Positions 25,001 through 33,453 of a stretch of DNA of 64,000 nucleotides are shown one piece after another. The DNA comes from CAZSDU01 sp964605775 (lineage in GTDB: Bacteria; Bacteroidota; Bacteroidia; Bacteroidales; FEN-979). The stretch covers positions 32,724-96,723 of the forward strand of contig CAZSDU010000008.1 in assembly GCA_964605775.1 (NCBI GenBank). Direction: 5' to 3'. The notes below the pieces were generated by a model, which was not told the DNA's origin, did no database searches, and saw only the letters and a list, made by a program, of their open reading frames with translations. A program made the position numbers and the translations under genes. The first letter of the stretch is position 1. Each line of letters begins with the position of its first letter.

Positions 25001-27521
25001 TTGTCCCCTCTGCCTTTGAATCCCCTATTTTTGCAGAAAAGGCCTGGATCACAGAACCACTTGGGGAACCATCGGTATAGGCGCTGACGTTTGTCATGGC
25101 ATTGCGGTTCTTCCTCTCCAGTTTGGTAGGGCCAGAGGATTGATAAATGGTGGCAAACTGCTGCAATTCGATGATTTCTTTCTTCGGATTGATAAAGGAA
25201 AGATGGGCAATGTCGTCCGGATTGCTGCGATCGAACTTATCGAGTGAAACACGGATATCATATTGATTAGATCCCTCGCGATACTTTGAGTCATTATTGC
25301 CGGTAAGGGCGACCTGCAAGGTGGTGCCCACATCCGTGACCGTAAGTCCCAGGGCAGCCATTTTCTGGCGGTCAATTTCCACCCTGGTCTCAGGGTTCCC
25401 TTTGGTGGCCGAAAATTTCAGGTAAGTTACTCCGGGGGTCAGAATAAGATTGCGGGCGACTATTTCAGCAGTTTTCATGATACTGTCGAAATTCACCCCG
25501 GTGATTTCAACGCTGACGGGAGCGCCGCTCGTTCCACCGGTAAAATCAATCTGGTTGATATACACCTTGACCCCGGGAATGTCTGATGTGAGTTTTTTTA
25601 CTTTCTGTCCCAGGGCCACAGTTGACAATGACCTGAGTTCTTTTGCACACAATGATACCACAATCTCGGTTTGATTATCTGTTGACACACCATCACCCCC
25701 TTTCCCTATGTTGGTAAGGATGCTGGTGACTTCGGGAAGGGAGGCAATACGTTGTTCTATTTTCTGGGTCTGACGGTTATTGCTTTCCAGGGTAGTTCCC
25801 GGGGTAAATTCCAGGGCGACAGAAAACTGGCTGCGATCGGTTTGTTTCATAAATTCAAAACCCGTCAGGCCGGCGATGGGAATCAGTAAGGTGAGGAAGA
25901 GTCCGGCTGTGACCAGGGTAAGCACTTTATTGGGATGTTTAAGACTCCATTCAAGCCAGGAAGTGTATTTTTCAGTAATATAACTGAAGCCTTTTTCAAA
26001 CAGTTTTCCAAAACGGTTTAGCAAGGATCTGGTCTCGTATGATTCAAGTCTGGCAAAACGTGAAGCCAGGATAGGAGTAACCGTAAATGAGACCAGGAGG
26101 CTGGTCAGGGTGGAGACCAGGATAATGATGGAAAACCCTCGCACAATATCGCCGATAAGCCCTGTAGTAAGAGCTAAAGGAACAAAGACAACAATATCGA
26201 CAAAGGTGATGGAAACCGCAGCAAAACCAATTTCAGTTCTTCCTTTGAGTGCCGCAGAAAATCTACCTTCTCCCTTTTCCAGATGGTGATATATGTTTTC
26301 CAGTACCACAATGGAGTCATCCACCAAAATGCCGATGACAAGTGACAAGGCCAGTAAAGTAAAAAGGTTTAAACTCATACCAAAAATCCACATCACAACA
26401 AAAGCGGAGGTAAGAGAACAGGGAATGGATACCATAACAATCAGAGAGGTTCTGAATGAATGCAGAAAAAGAAACATAACCGAAGCTACAAGCAGGATCG
26501 CCAGTCCAAGATCTTCCATTACGGCATTGGCTGCCTTCATGGTATAAATGCTCTGGTCATCAGCAATATCGAAATGCAGCCTGATGTTTTTAAAATCGGA
26601 TTCCAGCCGTGATAATTCCTTATGGACAAGTTCGCAAACCTTGACCATGTTGGCATCATTTTGCTTCTGAATCTCCATGCCCAGTGCATTAACCCCGTTA
26701 AACCTGCTGATTCTTGTCGGATCAACCGTTCCGTCTTGAACTTCAGCAACATCACTGAGCCGTATTTCACCTCCCTGAGCCGAATGACCCACGACCAGAT
26801 TTTTCATTTCTTCCAGGGAAGTAAACTTTCCGGCTACGCGGACAACAAACTGGTGGGAAGGATCCATTAACTTTCCAGTGGGAAAATCAATATTGGCCGT
26901 ATACAGTGAATTTGCCACCTGACCTATCCCAAGACCATAGGACCTTGCTTTCTGAGCATCTACATTGACCCGGATCTCCCTTTTTGAGCCACCGGTAATG
27001 ATGATATTTCCCACTCCGGGGACCCTGGACAGGCCTGGTTTTATCTGGTCATCTACCAGGGTGTAAAATTTCGCGGGAGGCAGATTCGAAGTCAGTGAAA
27101 GCCTTAGAACAGGCATCTGGCTGGCGGAATATGTCAGGAGGGCTGGGGTTTTGGAATCTTTGGGCAGTGTGGAAATGATTTCGTTTACCTTTCGTTGAAC
27201 ATCCTGTACAGCAAAATTGATTTTAGCCGATCGGTAAAATTCCAGAAAAACAATGGAAAATCCTTCATAAGAAACGGAAGTGATATTTTTAACTTTTTCT
27301 ATCCCGGACAGAGCATCTTCAATGACACGGGTAACATTACTTTCCACCTCAGCTGGTGAAGCTCCGGGATAAATGGTTTGAACCGTTACATAAGGTGCTT
27401 CAATTTTAGGCAGCAGTTCATACCCCAGTTGAAAGTAACCAAATACTGCTATTAATCCAAGCGCCAGAAAGATCACAATAATAAAAGAAGGCCTTTTGAT
27501 TGCTAATTCGGTTAAAGACAT
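22062..27521 (-). CDS. RND efflux pump fused to periplasmic-binding-like and TolC domains
   Basis: One uninterrupted 1819-residue frame. Residues 1 to about 1020 are a complete HAE-type RND pump: MSLTELAIKRPSFIIVIFLA at the start, the proton-relay Asp pair in GILVDDSIVVLENI, and the relay Lys in GLVAKNAILIVDRA. A basic linker (EKRKKRG) is followed by a hydrophobic signal-like segment, LKLWLPFILLLSLSSNSQAQ (about 1045-1062). Next comes a roughly 300-residue ABC substrate-binding-like domain (RIRIAVVYDGPARVN, DIIISMGVLGSQDLAER, IPSFGFDQTLVEEGVLASV). The end (about 1377-1819) is a TolC/OEP channel domain with two repeats (SLPDLINVALDSNQDLVA; ILDVLDAQRQNL). The only ATG near the junction is Met1013 (24485), which could allow a separate downstream product. 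The adaptor gene lies 50 bases upstream. Confidence 0.85.
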   Translation of the reverse strand: MSLTELAIKRPSFIIVIFLALGLIAVFGYFQLGYELLPKIEAPYVTVQTIYPGASPAEVESNVTRVIEDALSGIEKVKNITSVSYEGFSIVFLEFYRSAKINFAVQDVQRKVNEIISTLPKDSKTPALLTYSASQMPVLRLSLTSNLPPAKFYTLVDDQIKPGLSRVPGVGNIIITGGSKREIRVNVDAQKARSYGLGIGQVANSLYTANIDFPTGKLMDPSHQFVVRVAGKFTSLEEMKNLVVGHSAQGGEIRLSDVAEVQDGTVDPTRISRFNGVNALGMEIQKQNDANMVKVCELVHKELSRLESDFKNIRLHFDIADDQSIYTMKAANAVMEDLGLAILLVASVMFLFLHSFRTSLIVMVSIPCSLTSAFVVMWIFGMSLNLFTLLALSLVIGILVDDSIVVLENIYHHLEKGEGRFSAALKGRTEIGFAAVSITFVDIVVFVPLALTTGLIGDIVRGFSIIILVSTLTSLLVSFTVTPILASRFARLESYETRSLLNRFGKLFEKGFSYITEKYTSWLEWSLKHPNKVLTLVTAGLFLTLLIPIAGLTGFEFMKQTDRSQFSVALEFTPGTTLESNNRQTQKIEQRIASLPEVTSILTNIGKGGDGVSTDNQTEIVVSLCAKELRSLSTVALGQKVKKLTSDIPGVKVYINQIDFTGGTSGAPVSVEITGVNFDSIMKTAEIVARNLILTPGVTYLKFSATKGNPETRVEIDRQKMAALGLTVTDVGTTLQVALTGNNDSKYREGSNQYDIRVSLDKFDRSNPDDIAHLSFINPKKEIIELQQFATIYQSSGPTKLERKNRNAMTNVSAYTDGSPSGSVIQAFSAKIGDSKAEGTRIRFGGDQDEMLTSFLSLFVALIAGILFVYFIMVILYDSFVYPFVVLFSIPVALIGAILALAITGNTINVFSILGLIMMVGLVAKNAILIVDRANERRSAGETIRSALIDAGRMRIRPIFMTTLAMIFGMLPIATASGAGAEWKNGLAWVLIGGLTSSMFLTLIVVPIIYEKMATFIEKRKKRGEDKIITDQPKISVTSLKLWLPFILLLSLSSNSQAQQVLSFKTQRIRIAVVYDGPARVNQEFQNYIVQEVESLMAGQVDVYFMDIQPTTGKWTMETVHAINDQLLSDPSVDIIISMGVLGSQDLAERAALSKPVIAGMILNHELQKIPWSNGSSGRPNLSYIQLKPSLDNEFNELKKIVPFRNISMVISRDYYQVINPDHLPLGIFDTVAGIRINPIFADTSADAILNAIPGDAEAVYLDALFRMPDQEFTRMIDSLNARKIPSFGFDQTLVEEGVLASVYPRIIARLSKRMALNVQQILLGHNASVLPVELLAGKGYFLNLGTFGKLGLKLISWDLFTEATIVDLKKQDTAIRFISLPDLINVALDSNQDLVAKKFDVLAGSKDINIARAALLPYINVNVTGTLNDKLNYQPPQMITANAGGTQTLYSEPYWAEVKAAKSRQSAREEELNAQKLEIGNQVAQAYLNILEYRGNFYLLINNLMIARSNLEVARMKKETGSAGEDEILRWQIEVAQSKRNVIASYASITQGAYTLLQLVHAKSLTSYDIAEFKLEKSGLMIADSSFLTILDDPIRLQKLGHFLVKEGITNSPTISQYKFLIEAQQRYYQSSSISRYIPTATAFGNYNNHLYQSSYQLPGGITANNPSQSWSIGAKVEIPLFTGLKNNAIAQKNRLTLAQLKSEQQSFTDKLESSIFSNLSALMSAYYDYKQMLIAEKAAAKNFDIVNNQYLLGKKSILDVLDAQRQNLTSGMSVNTTFSSFVKNYFKLQQSLGRLDYQLTISERSEFKKRLEEYMLQ

Positions 27522-27571
27522 TTCGTACGATTTAAAATTGAAGAATGGGGATGTCCGGATTCAATATTTTG

Positions 27572-28621
27572 TTACTTAATAATAATCACTCTGACGTTAT
27601 CTGAGAGGTTGCTTTGCCCGCTGCTCACAACAAGTTCTCCTTCTTCCAATCCATTTAACACTTCCAGCAACTGACCGGATTCACGCCCAATCGTAATGCT
27701 ACGCAACCTTGCCATATTTCCGGTAATTACGAAAACCTGTGCATTTTTTACGCTGCCTGTCAATGCTTCACGGGGAATTGCGAGCGTGCTCCTTGAGGTA
27801 ATGGAAATGAAATTGACCCTGGCAAACATGCCTCCCTTCAAGGGATATTGTGGCGAATTGGGAAGCTTGATCTCTATCGGGAAAGTGTGGTCATCATCCG
27901 CCTTGGAAGCAATATTATCGACAAAGCCGAAAAAGGTCCGCCCGGGATAAACATCCGTGGTGATGCCGACCGAATCACCGGGGTGAAGCATAAAAGCATC
28001 TTTTTCCGAAACATTGACCCTGACTTTAAGGGTAGAGATATCCACGATATTACCAAGGGTTGAATTTAATTGGACGTAAGAACCTTCATTCACTTTTTTC
28101 GCATTGATTGTTCCGCTGATGGTCGCTTTCACTTTTGTATCGTCAAGGGCTTTTTGAGAGCGGGTCATGTCGTTCTCGGCCGATTGCATGTCCAACCTCG
28201 AGAGGTCAAGTTGTGCAGCAGAGATGGAGTTCTGCTCATATAACGTCTTATTTCGCTCGAAGTCACGCTTTGCCTTGAAATAGTTTATTTCCGAGCGAGC
28301 CATATCTGATTTTCGCACAAGGTCATCAATTTCAACCATCACCGTTCCCTTTTTTACTTTATCCCCAACTTTAACATGAACTGTTCTCACAACACCCTGG
28401 GCTTCGGCAATGATATCCACATCGTTAACCGGATTGATGACCCCCACCATGCTCACCAGATTGGACAATTGCTGCTTTTTCATCACATAAACGTTAACCG
28501 GAATATCACTGAGCACATCCTGGCGAATGGTTGTTTCCTTTCTCCTGCCGATAAAAAATAATAAAATAATCACTAGGATAATGACAACTGTCACGACGGA
28601 GGGAAAAAGAAATTTTCTCAT
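27572..28621 (-). CDS. RND efflux periplasmic adaptor (HlyD/AcrA family)
   Basis: The 349-residue membrane-fusion protein bridges pump and outer-membrane channel. It has one N-terminal membrane segment (MRKFLFPSVVTVVIILVIIL), a barrel-sandwich domain split by a helical hairpin (DIIAEAQGVVRTVHVKVGDK, then KATISGTINAKKVNEGSYV) and a C-terminal barrel domain (FARVNFISITSRSTLAIPRE). I chose the ATG at 28621 over 28681 because it gives the normal N-terminus and because a -7 element lies inside the longer version. It is the first gene of a two-gene efflux operon. Confidence 0.88.
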   Translation of the reverse strand: MRKFLFPSVVTVVIILVIILLFFIGRRKETTIRQDVLSDIPVNVYVMKKQQLSNLVSMVGVINPVNDVDIIAEAQGVVRTVHVKVGDKVKKGTVMVEIDDLVRKSDMARSEINYFKAKRDFERNKTLYEQNSISAAQLDLSRLDMQSAENDMTRSQKALDDTKVKATISGTINAKKVNEGSYVQLNSTLGNIVDISTLKVRVNVSEKDAFMLHPGDSVGITTDVYPGRTFFGFVDNIASKADDDHTFPIEIKLPNSPQYPLKGGMFARVNFISITSRSTLAIPREALTGSVKNAQVFVITGNMARLRSITIGRESGQLLEVLNGLEEGELVVSSGQSNLSDNVRVIIIK

Positions 28622-28633
28622 TTTGATACTATT

Positions 28634-28641
28634 CAAATTTA
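28634..28641 (-). promoter_or_regulatory. Bacteroidota -7 promoter element for the RND operon
   Basis: On the minus strand this reads TAAATTTG, a perfect TAnnTTTG, 12 bases upstream of the adaptor ATG. The leader would be very short. It is one of two divergent elements in the 102-base gap. Confidence 0.4.
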
Positions 28642-28683
28642 AGTTTGAGTAAAAATAATATTTATTAAGACGCGAAATCAAGA

Positions 28684-28691
28684 TATCTTTG
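28684..28691 (+). promoter_or_regulatory. Bacteroidota -7 promoter element for the NqrM-like gene
   Basis: TATCTTTG is a perfect TAnnTTTG match, 32 bases before the ATG at 28724. The same octamer is used at 3365-3372 and, on the other strand, at 3289-3296. Confidence 0.45.
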
Positions 28692-28723
28692 TAATCCCAT
28701 TCTTCAATTATTATTTCGGGAAT

Positions 28724-28930
28724 ATGTGGAAAATTCTTTTCCTATCTGTCGTTATTTTGGCTATTGCCATAGCAGCCATGTCGATAAAAATGTTCCTTAT
28801 CAAAGGGGGTGAGTTCAAAAAAACCTGTTCCAGTTGTGATCCTCACAGCGGAAAACCCATGAACTGTAGTTGCGGACATGGGGATGGCGAAGCAGACTGT
28901 AAGAACAAAGACAAAGGGAGAGGAAACTAG
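28724..28930 (+). CDS. Small Cys-rich membrane protein, NqrM-like
   Basis: The 68-residue protein has one membrane helix (about 4-26) followed by a short Cys-rich tail with cysteines in TCSSCDPHSGKPMNCSCG and EADCKNK. NqrM (DUF539) proteins, which supply iron for the NqrD/NqrE centre in Vibrio, have the same layout of one helix plus four or so Cys and are encoded beside nqrF. Here the gene runs convergently to nqrF and their stops overlap by four bases (CTAG). The assignment rests on architecture and position, not on a clear sequence match. Confidence 0.55.
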   Translation: MWKILFLSVVILAIAIAAMSIKMFLIKGGEFKKTCSSCDPHSGKPMNCSCGHGDGEADCKNKDKGRGN

Positions 28931-30183
28931 CCTCCGAAATCATCAAAAGCGATCATTTCCCCTGGCACACCATAATCGTCAAGCATTTTTAAGACTGCCG
29001 CATTCATCAGTGGCGGGCCACAGAGGTAATATTCTATTTCTTCCGGTTCAGGATGATTGTTCAAGTAAGAGTCCATGATGACCTGGTGGATGAAACCTAT
29101 AGGCCCATCCCAATGATCTTCGGGCATGGGTTCTGATAGCGCCACATGGAATGAAAAATTGGGATTTTCTTCTGCAATTTTTTCAAACTCATCCACATAA
29201 AACAATTCCCGCCTTGATCTGCCTCCATACCAAAAACTGGCTTTGCGACTGGTGTGTTTCGTCTTGAAAAGATCAAAAATATGGGATCTCATCGGAGCCA
29301 TCCCGGCCCCGCCCCCGATGAACATCATCTCCCTGTTGGTGTCCTTGATGAAGAATTCACCATAGGGTCCGGAAACAATGACTTTATCCCCGGGTTTTCT
29401 TGAGAAAATGTAGGATGAGCAGATTCCCGGGTTGACTTTCATAAAAGTTCCTGTGTTCTTATCAAAGGGCGGAGAGGCAATCCTGACATTAAGCATAACA
29501 ATATTTCCTTCAGCAGGCTGGTTGGCCATTGAGTATGCACGGAAAATGGGTTCGGGATTGTTCATTTTTAAATCCCACATCTTATACTTATCCCATTCCC
29601 CTCTGTATTCCGGTTCCACCTCGAAGTCCTTGTAATCCACTTCACATTTCGGAACATCAATCTGAACATATCCCCCTGATTTAAATTCAAGGCTTTCCCC
29701 TTCCGGCAGCCTGACGATGAATTCCTTAATGTAAGTGGCCACGTTACGGTTGGAGATGACTTCACATTCCCATTTTTTTATTCCGAAAATCTCAGGCGGG
29801 ATGGCGATCTTCATGTCTTCTCTGGTCTTGACCTGACAACCCAGTCTCCAGTGTTCCTGCTTTTCTTTCCGTGTGAAATAACCAACCTCTGTCGGAAGGA
29901 TGCTGCCTCCACCTTCCAGTACCTGACATTTGCACATGGCACAAGTGCCTCCGCCCCCGCAGGCTGAAGGCAGATAAATACCGTGAGTGGAAAGGGTAGT
30001 CAGAAGACTCGACCCTGGATCGACTTCCAGTTCTGTTTCTTCGTTGATGGATATTTTTACTTTCCCCTGAGGAATGAGCTTATTTCTGGCATATAGCAAA
30101 ATGCCTACCAGAAATAGTAGTACAAGAAGAAAAACGACGATGCTCGATATTACCGTGATCCCGATACTGACTTGCAATAACAT
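28927..30183 (-). CDS. nqrF: Na+-NQR subunit F
   Basis: NqrF is the NADH-oxidising entry subunit. The 418 residues start with a membrane helix (about 5-29), then a 2Fe-2S ferredoxin domain (YLPSACGGGGTCAMCKCQV, with a fourth Cys in RLGCQVKTRE). The FAD domain carries RAYSMANQ, and the NADH domain carries IGGGAGMAPMRSHIFD, WYGGRSRRELFY and YLCGPPLMN. Length is normal. It is the last gene of nqrABCDEF and follows nqrE by 18 bases. Confidence 0.95.
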   Translation of the reverse strand: MLLQVSIGITVISSIVVFLLVLLFLVGILLYARNKLIPQGKVKISINEETELEVDPGSSLLTTLSTHGIYLPSACGGGGTCAMCKCQVLEGGGSILPTEVGYFTRKEKQEHWRLGCQVKTREDMKIAIPPEIFGIKKWECEVISNRNVATYIKEFIVRLPEGESLEFKSGGYVQIDVPKCEVDYKDFEVEPEYRGEWDKYKMWDLKMNNPEPIFRAYSMANQPAEGNIVMLNVRIASPPFDKNTGTFMKVNPGICSSYIFSRKPGDKVIVSGPYGEFFIKDTNREMMFIGGGAGMAPMRSHIFDLFKTKHTSRKASFWYGGRSRRELFYVDEFEKIAEENPNFSFHVALSEPMPEDHWDGPIGFIHQVIMDSYLNNHPEPEEIEYYLCGPPLMNAAVLKMLDDYGVPGEMIAFDDFGG

Positions 30184-30201
30184 GTTCTTTGATTAGAGCG
30201 C

Positions 30202-30819
30202 TTATATTTTAATTCCCAAAAACATCATAAAAGCTATTCCCATAAGTCCAGTTATGATGAAGGTTATGCCCAACCCCTTTAGGGGAGCAGGGATATTCGA
30301 ATAGCGTATCTTTTCACGTATGGCAGCAATGCCCACGATAGCCAGGAACCACCCAATCCCGGAACCCAGGCCGAATGCTGTGGCCTGGGCAACCGATTGG
30401 TACTCCCTTTCCTGCATAAAAAGAGAACCCCCTAAAATGGCACAGTTCACTGCAATTAAAGGAAGAAATATCCCCAGGGAGTTATATAGTGCAGGGGAAA
30501 ATTTTTCGATTACCATCTCCACCAGTTGTACCATGGATGCAATCACTGCAATAAAGACGATAAAGGCGAGGAAATCAAGGCTGACGCCGGCAAATTCCTG
30601 CCCCAGCCAGGCCAGGGCACCAGGGCCTAAAAGATATTCATTGATCAGGTAATTCACAGGGACGGTGATACCCAGGACGAAGATGACTGCAATCCCCAAT
30701 CCGACGGATGTTTTAACGGTTTTCGAAACGGCAATATAGGAACACATGCCGAGAAAATACGCAAAAATCATGTTGTCGATGAAGATGGACTTGACGAATA
30801 TACTGGTAATTTCTTGCAT
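30202..30819 (-). CDS. nqrE: Na+-NQR subunit E
   Basis: The 205-residue six-helix subunit is homologous to RnfA. It contains FIDNMIFAYFLGMCSYIAVS and LPLIAVNCAILGGSLF, which hold the intramembrane Fe-S cysteines shared with NqrD. I chose the ATG at 30819 (MQEITSIFVKSIF) because the family starts here; the longer frame would begin 13 codons earlier, close to the nqrD stop. Confidence 0.93.
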   Translation of the reverse strand: MQEITSIFVKSIFIDNMIFAYFLGMCSYIAVSKTVKTSVGLGIAVIFVLGITVPVNYLINEYLLGPGALAWLGQEFAGVSLDFLAFIVFIAVIASMVQLVEMVIEKFSPALYNSLGIFLPLIAVNCAILGGSLFMQEREYQSVAQATAFGLGSGIGWFLAIVGIAAIREKIRYSNIPAPLKGLGITFIITGLMGIAFMMFLGIKI

Positions 30820-30844
30820 GATCGGATAATGAAAAGGTGTTACA

Positions 30845-31504
30845 TCAGTGTTCTTCAATGAGATCGCGGAACCTTGACCGCTGGATCCAGATGATCACCC
30901 CGATAAGGATTAGTGCCATGGGCGGAAGGATCATCATTCCATTATTTTCATAACCAAGCTTATATAAACCAATTTTTTCCAATACCGGATATCCCCAAAT
31001 GGAACCAGAACCCAATAATTCCCTGAAGAAGCTGACAATAATCAGAATTAAACCATAACCCGCCCCATTCCCGGCGCCATCCAAAAATGAAGGCCAAGGC
31101 TTGTTGGCCATACTGAAAGCTTCAAATCTTCCCATGATGATACAGTTGGTGATAATCAGTCCCACAAACACCGATAACTGCTTACTGACCTCAAAGGCAA
31201 AAGCCTTTAAAAACTGATCCACCAGAATGACCAGGGTAGCGATCACCGTCAGTTGAACAATAATCCGTATCCTGGGGGGGATGGTTTTTCTCAGCAAAGA
31301 AATGACAACATTTCCCATGGCCGTCACAAACACTACGGAAAGGGCCATGACCACTGCCGGTTCCATCTTGGCCGTGACAGCAAGGGCAGAGCAGATCCCC
31401 AGTACCTGCATGGTAATGGGATTCTGCCGGTTAAGCGGAGCACTGACCAGTTTGCGATTTTTTGAAGAAAACAACAGATCTCTTTCTTTTATTTCCGCAC
31501 TCAT
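30845..31504 (-). CDS. nqrD: Na+-NQR subunit D
   Basis: The 219-residue six-helix subunit is homologous to RnfE. It has PLNRQNPITMQVLGICSALA and FVGLIITNCIIMGRFEAFSM, the two Cys-containing half-helices. Its ATG overlaps the nqrC stop by four bases, so translation is probably coupled. Confidence 0.93.
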   Translation of the reverse strand: MSAEIKERDLLFSSKNRKLVSAPLNRQNPITMQVLGICSALAVTAKMEPAVVMALSVVFVTAMGNVVISLLRKTIPPRIRIIVQLTVIATLVILVDQFLKAFAFEVSKQLSVFVGLIITNCIIMGRFEAFSMANKPWPSFLDGAGNGAGYGLILIIVSFFRELLGSGSIWGYPVLEKIGLYKLGYENNGMMILPPMALILIGVIIWIQRSRFRDLIEEH

Positions 31505-32247
31505 GGAGTAATATTGTTTTTAATATAAGTAAGATAATTTTCAAGACAGTTTTTCAGCATTTCACTGACTCCCTGACTGGTAATGGTACCACCTGAAATG
31601 GCATCCACTCCATGAATCTGCATGGAGGGCGACAAAGAGGAAGCTCCGCCTTTAACTACCAAAACTGAACTGAAATTTGCTTCCAGATCAAAAATCTTCT
31701 TTCCGATGAACTGATTGGAAAAATCTTTCGTGGCAATTTCAGCCCCGAGCCCCGGAGTTTCCTTGTCATGGGAAAAGTCAGCACCCACAATTTCATTGAA
31801 ATCCGGTCCGAGTGCAACATTGCCATAAAGCGGGCCCCAGAGTCCTGCTCCGCGCAAAGGAACAATATATATGGTTTTCCCTTCGACTTCGGCGATAAAT
31901 AGTGGGCTTAAAAAGGGCTTCCCTGATTTTTTATTGTACAATTCTTTCTTCAGGTCAAGGTTAAACGGCCTTACTTCCCCTTTTTCAAGTTTTCCTTCCT
32001 TGTATGTGCTGGCCACTTTTCCTTCCTTGTCAATGGCAAGCTCAGCTTTGATGTATTTTCGGTACAATGCTTCTGCATTATCCGGGCTGGCTTCAATATT
32101 CAAGGCTGCAAGCATACCCTGTATTTTGGCAATCGTCATGTTTTTCTGTTGGCGGGATTGTAAAAACATGGCCGTGGTTGACAACAATACTGCCACAATA
32201 ATCACCATGACAGATGAATAAATAAATATGTAGCGGTTACTGAACAT
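31501..32247 (-). CDS. nqrC: Na+-NQR subunit C (covalent flavoprotein)
   Basis: The 248-residue subunit has one N-terminal helix and a periplasmic flavin domain. The FMN-acceptor motif is DAISGGTITS with Thr221 as the predicted attachment site; ETPGLGAEIA is also conserved. It precedes nqrD with a four-base overlap and follows nqrB by 28 bases. Confidence 0.93.
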   Translation of the reverse strand: MFSNRYIFIYSSVMVIIVAVLLSTTAMFLQSRQQKNMTIAKIQGMLAALNIEASPDNAEALYRKYIKAELAIDKEGKVASTYKEGKLEKGEVRPFNLDLKKELYNKKSGKPFLSPLFIAEVEGKTIYIVPLRGAGLWGPLYGNVALGPDFNEIVGADFSHDKETPGLGAEIATKDFSNQFIGKKIFDLEANFSSVLVVKGGASSLSPSMQIHGVDAISGGTITSQGVSEMLKNCLENYLTYIKNNITP

Positions 32248-32275
32248 CGATTTTATGCATTAAAGATAAACGCGT

Positions 32276-33427
32276 TTAAGTCTCAACCGTCGATTTCTGC
32301 CATCTTTTCCTTCTTCTCCTGATATTTGCCTGAACCACATAATGATCGATCAGGGGTGCAAAGATATTCATGAAGAGGATGGCCAGCATCATTCCTTCCG
32401 GATAGGCCGGATTAAACACCCTGACCAGGATGGCAAAAAACCCGATTAAAAAGCCATAGATATATTGTCCTTTCATTGTCTGGGCACCAGTCACCGGATC
32501 CGTGGCCATATATACTGCGCCAAAGGCAAACCCACCCATGATCAGGTGTTCCCAGGCAGGAAGCTGCATATAGGCATTTAAAGCAACAAGGTTAAAGATC
32601 CAGCCCATCACCAGTCCGCCGAGTACTACGGTAAACATGATCCGCCAGCTTGCCACCCCGGTAACCAGCAGAATCAATGCTCCAATCAGAATGGCTAAGG
32701 TTGAAGTTTCTCCGATAGACCCAGGAATAAATCCAAAAAACATATCAAGGGGAGCTGGGATGTGTTCCACTTTGCCAATCAGGGCCTCCCCAAGCGGAGT
32801 TGCTCCGGTAAACGCATCCGGTTTATCAACGATCCAAACCTGATCACCTGACATCTCCTTGGGATAAGCAAAAAACAGGAAAGCCCTGGCAGTAAGGGCG
32901 GGATTCAGAATGTTCATGCCTGTCCCGCCAAAAACTTCTTTTGCAAAGACCACGGCAAAAGCAGTAGATAAGGCCACCATCCAGAGGGGAACATCGGGAG
33001 GCATAACCAGAGGAATCAGCATACCAGTGACCAAAAAACCTTCATTAACTTCATGTCCCCTGAATTGGGCAAAGCCAAACTCAATGGATAGTCCGGTCAC
33101 ATAAGAAACAATGACGATAGGTAAAACCTGCAGGAACCCAAACCAGAAATTATGCCAGAGGTTACTTTCCATTCCGTTGGCAAGAAAGTGCTGATAACCA
33201 ACATTCCACATGCCGAAAAGCAGGGGAGGCATCATGGCTAGTACAACGATGCTCATGGTTCTTTTCATGTCAACGGCGTCACGGATATGACTCCCCTCTG
33301 AGGTCACTTTATTTGGAACAAAAAGAAAGGTTTCAAAAGCATCAAAGGTAGAATGAAGTTTTTCAAACCGTCCTCCTTTCTGAAAATAAGGTTTAATCCT
33401 GTCGAGATATCGTCTTACTCCTTTCAT
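32276..33427 (-). CDS. nqrB: Na+-NQR subunit B
   Basis: The 383-residue integral membrane subunit carries covalent FMN and riboflavin and forms part of the Na+ path. Landmarks are FGGTGMNILNPALTARAFLF and the FMN motif DAFTGATPLGEAL, with Thr210 as acceptor. About ten helices are evident. It sits 26 bases after nqrA. Confidence 0.94.
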   Translation of the reverse strand: MKGVRRYLDRIKPYFQKGGRFEKLHSTFDAFETFLFVPNKVTSEGSHIRDAVDMKRTMSIVVLAMMPPLLFGMWNVGYQHFLANGMESNLWHNFWFGFLQVLPIVIVSYVTGLSIEFGFAQFRGHEVNEGFLVTGMLIPLVMPPDVPLWMVALSTAFAVVFAKEVFGGTGMNILNPALTARAFLFFAYPKEMSGDQVWIVDKPDAFTGATPLGEALIGKVEHIPAPLDMFFGFIPGSIGETSTLAILIGALILLVTGVASWRIMFTVVLGGLVMGWIFNLVALNAYMQLPAWEHLIMGGFAFGAVYMATDPVTGAQTMKGQYIYGFLIGFFAILVRVFNPAYPEGMMLAILFMNIFAPLIDHYVVQANIRRRRKRWQKSTVET

Positions 33428-33453
33428 TATTATCGGAAGTTAGCTTTTTGTCA

